Positions 32,501 to 43,000 of a DNA stretch of 64,000 nucleotides are shown here, in pieces. This stretch comes from Nematostella vectensis (taxonomy: Eukaryota; Cnidaria; Anthozoa; Actiniaria; Edwardsiidae). Location: the NCBI RefSeq assembly GCF_932526225.1, contig NC_064039.1:7205001-7269000 (forward strand), in the 5' to 3' direction. The position numbers were made by a program, and so were the translations under genes. The notes below the pieces were generated by a model. That model saw only the letters and a program-made list of their open reading frames with translations. It made no database searches and was not told where the DNA came from. The stretch's first letter is position 1. Each line of letters opens with the position of its first letter.

Positions 32501-33048
32501 ATATCTAAGAGGTTTGTCGTTCGCCCTCCCCGTGATCCCCCAAACTTCGATGAGTTTTCTCTAGATCGTTTACCTAACTGAACCATATTTTTAGTTACTG
32601 TTTTCACAAAACGCACGATAGCTTTTAAAATATGTTTTAATTCCGTATCCCCCAACCAACCCTGTTGTTGTCTGTTTCGCTAGGGTTTGTAAGGTTGTAA
32701 CCAAGAAATGCTACAAATATCGTACATGTAGAAAATATTTTGGTTACTTACCGTGAATTCAAAATACTCGTACCCAGGCTTACTCCTTAGTGCGTTCGGC
32801 CTCTGAGTGTATGTGTTATTGTTCAACTCGCACGTGATCACGTGGTCAGAAGGATAGTGCATGTTGATTGAAAAACAACTCAACGTTGCTTGGCAATGCA
32901 ATATGCAGTTCAGTTGACTTGTAGCGTTGGTTCTTTCAGTCTCGTATCCCAGTAGGGCGCGTTCATGCATTCGAATCCCATTAAAGAAAAGTCCGCTGAC
33001 CAGCTGACATCCCGCGATGAATATAGGTAAAAACAAGATGCCTTGCAT
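29598..33048 (-). CDS. Secreted PAN / C-type lectin protein with a LamG domain inside the lectin domain
   Basis: Eight coding exons, all phases closing, 444 residues: 33048-32752, 32361-32313, 31748-31563, 31480-31429, 30934-30653, 30398-30316, 30104-29916, 29794-29598. Exon 1 gives a signal peptide (MQGILFLPIFIAGCQLVSG) and a PAN/apple domain (NCILHCQATLSCFSIN). Exon 2 is a short Cys-rich link (CLKCSDGSCIARK). Exon 3 is the first half of a C-type lectin domain (SWNAAKVHCESLGAEIASIT, ENKFVYDTL) ending in PPPPPPK. Exons 4-7 make a LamG domain (AAYYKLDGSDD, FTFSMWVRPIAPI, NTWNHVVVIWDRP, INGYVRDLVVTRRDL). Exon 8 is the second half of the lectin domain (VWIGLNDETTEGTVTWADGK, PCDLEMRYICRKN). The lectin QPD/EPN sugar-binding triplet is not evident. 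An acceptor near 33062 implies a separate 5' UTR exon upstream. Confidence 0.9.
31964..32050. repeat. C-homopolymer within an intron
   Basis: A run of more than 20 C followed by TCTTCCCGAAACATG, in the intron between the Cys-rich link exon and the first lectin exon. It is probably the remains of one of the G-run elements, but no paired terminus is visible. Confidence 0.6.
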
Positions 33049-34896
33049 TGGCTTTCTATGCTGTGTGAAATAAAACGGAGAGAAAATCATTATGAGGGCA
33101 GCAACGCTAAGAACTTCATTAGCTAAAAAGGTTGGGGACATAATTTTAGAGTAACATGCTTGCTCTTCCAAATCTGTTGTCTCGTCAATTTATCTGACAG
33201 TTTATTTACTTAATTTTTTTTGGAAGCATCTATGTGAATTAAATTATTTGTCAAAACGCAAGGCTAATTCCTAGACTACTGCTTATAGAACATCGCTGTT
33301 ATTGTGTCTAGAATTGTCTATATCTTGGCCTGTTTTGCGGTCTGAAAACCCTGCCTTGCCAATTGCAAGTCCAGGTCACGCCCCTGCAATCTCTTGAAGG
33401 TAGGCTGATAACACGACTTTAAATACTTCTTTAAGCGAGAACCCCTTTTATTGTGCATGTTTATCCAGGGGTTTCCTAAGTTACTAGCATACTCTAAGCG
33501 TCTCGATAAGCAACATTTGTTTCTCAATGCTCCGAAGGTTGCGGCAATAATGTTCAAGGTTGATTATGATAAAAGCAACATCGACATTGCAGTTTCCTGT
33601 TATGGACAGAGTCGGGTTATAAGGCTCAAATATCTTCCATACCCCATTTAATATTTCTTTTTGTCAGTGAGCGCTTATTGAAAACATATAGTCCGACATT
33701 GCTGGAAAATTAAAGGAACGGTCTTGGCGAAAAATAATTCGCTACATTATCTAGAAATAGTGCCTTTAAATAAAACATGCTATACACAGTATGGCATTAA
33801 AATTAAGAAGTTTAACAGATATAAACACATATATTTAACCGTTGGCAAATGCTTTTAGGGGAGTTTTTATTCCGTGCGTACATCTTCTTTTAGCACACGC
33901 CATTTCGATCATCTCTGCGCACCTTTGGAGCGAAGAACACGATTGTCGATCTTTTTATAAATTGAAAAAAAATCATAAGAAGACAGAAACGCCGTTTTAA
34001 ATAATAATGTTAACTAAACTGAATTTTTTGACCATCTAAAAAGCCATTATTTTGCTCTTGTTTTCAAAAAATGTCCACCAAGTGTGATTTAGAATATTGA
34101 CAAAGTTACGTGCAAAAATAGCTGCACAAGTTTTTTTTGGAGGCTCAGAAGAGCTGATAGGGAGTTTACTTTGATCGCAATATTATTAAAAAAAAACAAG
34201 ACTATGAAAAATCGAATAAGTCGCAGCCATTACAGAAGGATAGGTTGTTATGTGTTCCAAGTAGTATCTCAAACGTGCGCATTGCGCGAGTTACAGCAAA
34301 AAAGGCAGCTTGGCCTAGACGCGTTCGGGCTAGCTTAGACAGGTTTAAAAAGACGTTATTGTGGAACCTTTTCATGAGAATGAAGGGAATGCGTTTCAAC
34401 TCAATGAGAGTCCCCATGACTGGATGAGGTTGTACGAGTAACAAGCTCAATTTCACCTTTAAATAATCCTTCATGTGTGACCTCAGGAATTCTCTCTTGG
34501 GAAGCTCTTCCTCGGCACTCTACTGAGATAAAATGACACGATGAGTCCTTTAAGTAACGGCAATTAGTGCCTCTAGCTCATAATTAATTAACAGAAAAAA
34601 GACCTGAAAAGGGGCGTACGGTTTGGCAATATTTACCATATTCATATACCAAGCAGGTTAGTAGAAGTAGGGGAATTCTTCGAAATAAAATCTATTCTAT
34701 ATACCAGCGAGATTATTTTGGTGGTGAAGGTGTTCCTTCTAATATTTATACTTGGAAAGTAGTTTTACAATGTTGTTTCGCATAAAAAAGACGACACTTT
34801 GATCACATATGTTGAATACAATATTCTTTCAAAGCGTGATGGCTCGAACCCAAGTTTATAGGAATCCCCAGGGTGCCGAGAGATCGGCGTAACAAG

Positions 34897-34898
<2 letters not shown>

Positions 34899-34977
<79 letters not shown>
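34899..34977. repeat. (GA)n microsatellite
   Basis: About 39 uninterrupted GA repeats followed by a G-run. Confidence 0.97.
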
Positions 34978-34985
<8 letters not shown>

Positions 34986-35084
34986 ATGTTACCATATAGG
35001 AATAGAAGTGGTTCGTTTACCCGGTTCAGCTGCACTCCGTCAGTTAAATAAGCATTACTGGTCAGCGTTTCTAATGGCAGGCGC

Positions 35085-35290
35085 GTACCCAGGATTGGCT
35101 GAGGGGTATAGTATTTGAAAATTCCTTAATAAGAAATGACCCACATTTTGGCCGCCAAGGGGGGGGAGGGGAGGGGGTGCGCAGTCATAGGTATCACATG
35201 GAAAAAGCATAGTATTTTAAAATTCCTTAATAAGAAATGACCCACATTTTGGCCGCCAAAGGGGGGGGGGGGGGGGTTGCGCCCGAATTG
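35085..35290. mobile_element. Tandemly doubled G-rich dispersed element
   Basis: Two consecutive copies of the segment TTCCTTAATAAGAAATGACC followed by CACATTTTGGCCGCCAA and a G-run, each preceded by a TAGTATTT phrase. Same family as 8660, 29117 and 55846. The left edge begins with the family A-like phrase GTACCCAGGATT. Confidence 0.7.
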
Positions 35291-35428
35291 CGTAGAGCGC
35301 ATGTCTATTGAGTCATCGAGGAAGGCGAGTTGGGTTTATTTGGCTTATTCAATCTCTCAAGTCTAGCTAACGTAAGACACTCTGGAAATAAGTGAACAAT
35401 TGCAAACTCTCTTTTTATTATGCCGGTA

Positions 35429-35721
35429 CAGGCCGGTAGCCAGGATTTTGAGCGGGGTGGTTCGTTTTTCCATTTCAGCGGACCAAATTTCCGGTATACC
35501 CTTCTCCTCACCTTATTATATTAGGTAATCAATCTTGTATTTAAATTGTTATTAATAGGGTCATGCTTTTTAACATATAGCGATAATGATAAAGATAATT
35601 ATTATAAAAAGGTTTTAAAGACATATTGATCTCCAGCCAAACGTTATATAGTTTTGTTTGTTCTGAGCGGACGTTCAAGGCAGTTGGGGGGGTCGTCCGA
35701 ACCCCCCTGGCTACGGGCCTG
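35429..35721. mobile_element. MITE, family C
   Basis: A 293-bp element with 16-bp ends differing by one base: CAGGCCGGTAGCCAGG at 35429 and CCTGGCTACGGGCCTG at 35706-35721. Its termini are related to family A (GTAGCCAGG in place of GTACCCAGG). It has no coding capacity. Confidence 0.85.
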
Positions 35722-36064
35722 AGTTAGTACCTTATTTATGAAAGGGTATGTTTTCCATCAAATACTGCATCGCAAAGTGTATGAGTTATTTTGTAAGAGC
35801 CACGTGTATCTACGCCACACGCACACACAAAACAAAAAAAGAGAGAAAGAAAAGAAAAAAAAGATGACTGGGGGTATGAGAAAATGAAGTTTTTTCTGCT
35901 TACTCGCTCATTGATTGAATGCCCAATCAGCCCGATGGCTCGAACCCAGTCTTCCCAAGTTTATACAATATACGAAGCTGCCAGGGGAGGTCGAGTATGG
36001 GAAGAAGCCCGCGAAAATATTAAACCCTTTTTGGGTTTCCTGTGGTGTATTCGACAAGTTCAAT

Positions 36065-39000
36065 ATGGCGGACGTGTTGGAGGATGATTTTAGTAGAAAG
36101 GTAAACTTGCTCACGACTGGTCCATTCGAGGAATTAACTAGGTACTGTTTCTTTGAATTTGAGTTCAGGGGTTAGCTAAAGCACTTAACAGACTCCGCTC
36201 TTAGCCGCCAGGGATGACCACCAATGTTTTTCGTGATTTCGTATTAACTTAAAAAGTTCAAGATTTAAGAATAAGTTACAATGATTACACAACTCCGCGT
36301 ATTGAAGCATAGAAGCTCCCTTTGTTTGCTTATCTATGCCCATTACACTGCTTATCTATGCCCATTTACTACAGCGACCGGTTCTGACCCCGTTGGAAGA
36401 AGCCTGACTTTTATGTCATCTAATTTAGTATCTGAACTAGTATGCTCTGATTGATGGCCCTTATTGATCAGCTAAACATAGCCAGGGTAACTAGTATTTC
36501 TAAGATGGCTTTAAATAAAAGGCAAATGCTCTTCTGGCCACATGGCTTTAAATAGCTTCCAACATATCCTTTGTTTGGGATTGTGTTTGATTTTAAACAC
36601 TGTAAGGCCTAGTTTAAACGCCATATTTTCCATGTGCCATATTCAATGCAATTAATGCAAATGAGCCAGATGCATTGTTTTGTCTTCATTTGCATGCATT
36701 TGCATTGAATACAGCTCATGGAAAGTACGACGTTTGTTCAAAGCCTAATGATATTCTACCTCACAAAATGAGGATATCCTATTCTCTTGATAATGGTTTT
36801 ACCAGGAATCTGAATTTCCAAGCCAAATTGGGATGTTCAGAAGGGCTTGACACTCTAATGAAGGTTTATCTTCTAGTCATTATTTTGTTTAGCAAATGAC
36901 AATAATGTTTTGTGCTAAGTTCTATATGCCTGTTATTTATGTAATCAGTTCTAAGGGCCAGTTATTTATGTAATCAGTTCTATGGGCCTGTTTTTTAGTG
37001 TGTAATCAGCCTGTCTGGAAAATAGAGAATACTGATCCCATTCCATTTTTGGCAATAAAGCATCACTAATCTGACTGTTTTTGTGTGTGATATTTTGAAG
37101 GTTGCAGTTGAAGAACAGCAGCTAGTAGCAGGTGAATTTGGGTCCACGACAAGGGCATTAGAACAATGTGAAACGCTGTCGTGTGACCAGAAAATTAAAG
37201 TGGAACCAGAACTTTTAAATCTACAAAATGTTGTAGAAGAGACTTCAATGGCTACCAAGACAGGAAATCGATATAAAGAATATGGCAAGTGGTTCCCTTT
37301 CCTCAAGAGCCTAGAGACCTCAAACGACACATACATTTAGGCAATTTGCTTTAAGAAATCATGTGATGTTTTGGGAAGCAAACTTATGCACACTCCAGCT
37401 TTTAGCAGCAAAATATGAACAACGAAAAGTAATTCAACGGTTACAAATCAGCCAGAAAGTTACTTTTCAGAAAGGGCTTATTTTTATTTAAAGGTTTAAT
37501 TTTTTTCGTTGCTGGCGTGACGGGTGCAGGTATTTATGTTTATTCTAGTTTGCCACTGGAAAAGTTACATGACTTCTTAGTGCAAATGGCTGTTGTCACA
37601 ATAAGATAAAACTGGATATATTTTTCTCAGCTGGATAGTAGACTAGGTAGTAGCGGCTGTTATATGAAAGCAATTGCTGTAAAATAAATCTGCTTTCATC
37701 ACTTTGAATGAGATTATTTATCATTAGGCAAGGCCTTGACTCTACATAACCAGAGCATCAAGCCTATTAGGAGAGAAAACGTTGGGTGCATGTAAAAGGC
37801 TGGCGGTTACTCAGGAGAAAATGGAAGAAAATTAACGCTTTCCTTTTCTCATTTTCATCGTTTTCTCTTTCTGACCCCACCTCTAAGAAAGCCTTTATAC
37901 GCTTGTTAACACTGAAAGCTTCTTTTTTTTTGGGGGGGGGATGGGGGGGATTGGCATGCACGATTGAGGTAGTGATCAAGAGATATTTTGCATTCATGCT
38001 GGTGTATGTTTTTGTTAGATGCCTCCCAAGAATGCAATTCCATTCGAGCTGAGATGAATTCTACTGAGGTGGCTTTTTCCGAGGGGAAATTGGAAAGCCA
38101 CGTGAATGCACAAAGGCGGGCGTTCCCCACAATTGCGAAGCCACAGAGAAGGAAAAGACCAAAAGCCATCGACGACAAAAGCAAGGCAGAAACAAATTTC
38201 ATTAATCCAAACAAGCGACTCAAGCCTGGTGCTTCTAGTACAGAAAATCCAGTAGACACGCTTTCTAAAGCTAATCAAACCGATATTGATCCCATAAACA
38301 CACACCGATATATATCCACCATCGAAGATGCGTCTAATTTTAATAATATCGCTGATAAGGATTTACTTTCGACAGGTATAACCCATGTTTTCAATCTGTC
38401 CTCTAACTCTACAACAATGACCAACAGCTCCTTCAATATTTCTACTTCCCCAACTATTTATCCATTCAATCGATTGGATAGTTCTTCACACACTATCGGT
38501 GTAATGACTCGTGGTGGCGCTTTCTCCAGTTCCTCATCGACCCCTCTAACGTTCACACATGGGCCCGTTAAGTCACTGACTACCCAAATTCAAGAACTAC
38601 AAGCCTCTATCGATTCCCACAATGTAGCCTTGTACGAAATTAGGCAAGAGTTATTCAAGACTAATCAGAACCTTCGGTTTATTCTTAATAACCAACAAAA
38701 CATATTAAAGGAATTACGGCTGAGTAGTCCTAACCCTGTACAACCCAACACATCAGCTGTGCATCAGAGTAACGGAGATAGATCGCTAGAAGGAGGGACA
38801 TTCTTAGGTGTTCAGGGAGTGGGCATAAGGGAACCTGAAAGAGGCGAGTGGCAAGGACGTCGGCCGCATATCAGTGACGCAGAGCTGCAAAGTCTGCGCG
38901 GTGAGAAGAGAAAAAAGCCTGAAAACCTCGCGGTGGTTCTCTTGAGAAGACTGACGACACGCCAAGAAAGAGAGGGTAGAACTGTGTGTGGGTTTGGGGG

Positions 39001-39166
39001 ATCAGGCCTGGATAATGACGTCGTGCAAGATATAAGACGTTATTTCTACAGGGCTCTGCCTGACTTTCCCCAAGATAAGTGGGGACAGTGTATTTCCGCC
39101 ATGAACTCTTATCTAAGAGGCACTCGTAGAAAGAGGCAACGAGTTCCCATCGGAAATAATTCTTAG
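36065..39166 (+). CDS. Coiled-coil protein with a C-terminal BEN-like domain
   Basis: Three exons, 455 residues: 36065-36100 (start ATG in the context CAATATGGCGG), 37101-37284, 38019-39166. Intron 1 is GT-AG in phase 0. Intron 2 fits only if a GC donor is used (TATG/GCAAGT), which gives a seamless phase 1 join. The middle is low-complexity, rich in Ser, Thr and Asn. Residues about 250-300 form a heptad-like coiled coil (IQELQASIDSHN, RQELFKTNQNLRFI). The C-terminal 90 residues (AVVLLRRLTTRQERE, DNDVVQDIRRYFYRALPDF, WGQCISAMNSYLRG) fit the helical layout of the BEN domain of DNA-binding and chromatin proteins such as BEND and NAC1-like factors, followed by a basic tail (RGTRRKRQRV) that could be a nuclear signal. 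The BEN assignment is a pattern match, not a search result. Confidence 0.75.
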
Positions 39167-39751
39167 ATTATTTTATTGTATAGATTATTTAGTTTATAAT
39201 ATATCATTTTCTCTGGCTATCTTATTTTCTTTTTATCTTTTAGAGAAGGAGAAAAAATTATAGGCCCGTAGGTAGGAATGGAGTTCAGGAATAATGGGCA
39301 CCCCCCCCCCCCCCTGGCTGTACTCCCTTATCGGCAATTCCTGGCTTATACTTGCATTACCATTGGCCGCCCAATGGAGTAGAGGCTAATCTCTATACGA
39401 CAGACTTTTACGTACATCCTTTGTTATTGAACTCTCCTCCCCTTCATCATTATACAGCCTTACTGCGCGGCCAGTGTGTGGCCGGGGACGAAAAGCACCG
39501 TAACAAATTGACACGAACAAAGGACAAAGCTAGAACTGTGAAAGAAAAGAAAAGCTTTTTGAGTCCATAGGGGTGAAAGGTTGAATGAATGTTAAAAACA
39601 AACACGCATTTTTTACAAATGAACTTTTAATTCTCAATGCTTTTTACAGTAAATAATTCAACATTGTACAATTGTTTGATAACCTGTTGGGTTTAGAGAA
39701 GGTAAAAGAAGTATCTTTGTAACCAATGACACCTCACTTCCTTACAGAGTC

Positions 39752-39757
39752 AATAAA
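39752..39757 (+). promoter_or_regulatory. Candidate poly(A) signal of the BEN-like gene
   Basis: First AATAAA downstream of the BEN-like stop, 586 bases past it. If used, the transcript would run into the 3' UTR of the convergent nucleobindin gene, whose own candidate ATTAAA is at 39626-39631 on the minus strand. Confidence 0.35.
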
Positions 39758-40081
39758 ACAAATTCAAATTAGAAAGGGGGGAGTTTAAAATAAACTGGGT
39801 GCTACGTACAGCTTCCATTCTATTTTTTACACAGGCATAATTCATAATGGCATAATGCTGGTAAACAGAAATCTTGGACCAATGCCAAGTTTTTCATTTT
39901 ACAATGTGCGATCGATGTCCTGTTTTTCATGTTGCTTGAATTCAGTCCAAAATAAAAAAAAATACTGTATATCGGATACTGTAACTACTGTATGGATAAT
40001 AGTGAAGAAATGGGGGAAATAGACTTGTAAAAGAACTCAGCTAAGAGTATGTAGGAAACCTTGGCAAATGGAAAACAGTTC

Positions 40082-43000
40082 TTATTGCGGCTTTTGCTGC
40101 TCATGGTGTTGTTGTTGTTGATCATGGTGCTGTTGTTGTTGTTGTTGTTGTTGATCATGGTGTTGTTGCTGTTGTTGATCATGTTGTTGTTGATCATGTT
40201 GTTGTTGTTTATCATGCTGTTGTTGCTGCCCCGTGTTCTGCTGTTGCTGATCATGTTGTGCAGGTTGTTCATGGTCAGTTTCCTTTAGAAAACAAAAACA
40301 AAAAAGAGCTCTATTAGAACTACTCAACAGTACCTACTGTATTCTTCACATACTTAGGATTATAAGAAATTCTATACATAGTCATAGTTTAATTCTGTAT
40401 AATTATAATCTGTGATTTACTGTATTTTTGATTTGAATCCGCATTCGAAAAGCTGGAAATACAATCTCTTTAAGACCTTTTTTATAAGAAAAAAGGGGTA
40501 CAGAGCGTAAGTTCCCTGAAATAAAAAACACTAAGGGAGCGGTCATTAATTACTGGGGGGGGGGGGGGGGGGGGGGGGCAAATATGTAGGGGGGGGGGGC
40601 TACGTTTTTTGGGCGCGGATCTAAGGGGTTCATTTTTTGGGCTGTCATTAAAGGGGGGTCACATTCTTTTCGGCATCCAATTTAAGTCTAGTTTTAATAT
40701 AATACTGAGCAAGAGAGTCATTGTTGAAATAATTTTTTTTAATTTTATTCAGTTCGCAATGTTTCCTACTATTGTATATCTAGTTCCATATTGTTAAGGT
40801 ACCAATCATGTCTTTATATAAATAAATTTTGAGAAACCCTCTCATGGTTGACAGACAAAGCTGACTCAAATTTCTATGTTAAAATTGTCGACAATGTAGT
40901 CGTTTTCTAGCGACACCACTATTTGTTTATCTCTGTGCCACTCTTAAACTAGCAAATGTGAAGGTTCATACTTAGATTGAATAGGAAAAAATTGCCATGC
41001 TAGCTGATCTATATTTTAGAAAAGGTTATATTCAGCTACACTAAGTATGTATATCAAGTCTCTGTGGTTTTATTACAGGTCTGGATGGGAGGGTCTGCAT
41101 ATCGGTAGTCAGTTAAAATTTCCATAACTTGTCGGTAGTCGGTAAAAATTATCGTTCTTTGTCGGTAGTTGGTGAATCTAAGCTAGTATTTGCTTTTGTA
41201 CCAGCATGTATAAACAACATTTTTTTAGGATTGATTAGTAATGAATAACTTATTGATAATAAATTAATTATGGATTAATAATTGACTGAAAAGTTGATGC
41301 AACAGGAAATAAATAGTGCCCATTCTGGAATGGCCGAATTTAAGTAGATTGACGATGAAAGTAAAGAATAAAAATGCAGAAAATAATAAAATGTCGGTAG
41401 TCTGCAAATACTTTTTTGTCGCTAGTCACTAGTTTTTTTCATGTTTTGTCGGTTGTCAGTTACTTTTTAAACTGTTTGTCGCTAGTCGGTTAACCCCATC
41501 CAGACCCTGTTTTTGGATATAAAAATGTGGAGGTGGAGATAGTGGTGGTGGTGGTGGTGGTGGGGGTTGCAAATTTTTGGCCGTCCGGTCTAGGGGGGGG
41601 GGGGGGTCACGATTTTTTGGCCTTGGATTTGAGGGGGAGGCAAACTTTTTGAGCCTAGGGTTTTGCAAAATTTCCACCCCCCCAGTAATTAATGACCGCT
41701 CCCTAAAAAGCAATCTTTGGCAAGCAAATTTCCTATAATGACAGTAAAGCTGACATTACAGTAAAACCTGAAGAAACTTTTTGTGCGTGAATTCTGCGTG
41801 AGCTCACCTGTTCTGAAGGGTGTTGGTCCTGCTCTAGACTCTTCTCAAACTCAGCTAGTTCCTCGTCTGTGTACGGCCGCTCGTCTTCCACACTCTTCCA
41901 GCCATCATCTTTATCAAACTCTTCTCCTTTGCTTGATTGGAGGAACTCATCTTGTGACACAAAGCCATCTTTATCCTTGTCAATCTGTTGCAACATTTCG
42001 AAATTATTTATTACAATAAATGTTATAATGTTCATGAGAATTTTGACACACTGATAGCCTCTTTGCCCTATGAGAAGTCTGATGTATTCTTGAGGACAAA
42101 TCCTTGACAACTTTAAAAAGGCTCCATTGAAAATCAAGATTAGTAAGAGCATTTCAAAGGGTTATGGGTACTGTACCTCATTCATGACATGTTCTCTCAT
42201 CCGGGAGATTTCTTCATCTCTTTCCTTGGGGTCATAGTCTTCATCTTTGGGGTTGTACAGCTTGGTCACCTGTTTATTATAAGAAAGACATCAGTGAAAT
42301 AAACACTACAACAGGGCCGTAGCAGGGGATGGGGCACTGGGGCCATGTGCCCCCCCCCCAAATATTTTCAAATATTATAAGGAAATAACCAGTAGGGGCG
42401 TGGCTGTGCCCCCCATTGTTTTCTTAATGTTTCTGTATCCTGCCCCCCCCCCCCCCCCCCCCCATTATTTCGAAGTCTGCTACGGCTATGTACATAGAGC
42501 AATACATTAAAAGGACTGATAGTAAAAGCCAGATCTTTCATCTTTCATGTGGTGGTTTAGTTTAGTTTAAGGAATGTAGTGCTGCAAAACACAAAAGATA
42601 ACAAGAGCAAATAGAAGAACCAACCCATATAAAATTCTAAATGAATGACAGCAAGATTATTTAAATGGGGGAGGTTTAGTTTAGTTTGAGGAATGTACAG
42701 TAGTGATGTAAAACACAAAAGATAACAAATGCAGATAGAAAAACCAACCCTTTTATAATATTTAATGAATGACAGCAAGATTATTTGAGGGGGGGGTCAG
42801 CATGTCCAACCCCTGTACATCATTGTAACATTTTGTTTACTAAAATATAAACAAATTATATACACAGTGTACCTCTTTAACAAACAATGCCTCTAGCTCT
42901 CCTGTATCCAAGAAGCCATCCCCATTAACATCTGCAACACAAGAATGGAAAAAAAATGTAGATACATTAAATAGTTAGGGCTCCTTTGACATCTTTACAA

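Larger units (their letters stand above)
33065..36064. other. Intergenic region between the lectin gene and the BEN-like gene
   Basis: Divergently flanked: the lectin gene reads left, the BEN-like gene reads right. It contains a stretch near 34202-34474 that is open on both strands but shows no recognisable domain, a (GA)n microsatellite and two MITE regions listed separately. The 200 bp before 36065 is the likely promoter and 5' UTR of the BEN-like gene. Confidence 0.5.

Noticed and set aside
34202..34474. Region open on both strands (basic peptide on plus, hydrophobic start on minus)
   Set aside because: No domain, no splice partners that keep a frame, and the listed plus-strand start is a TTG codon.
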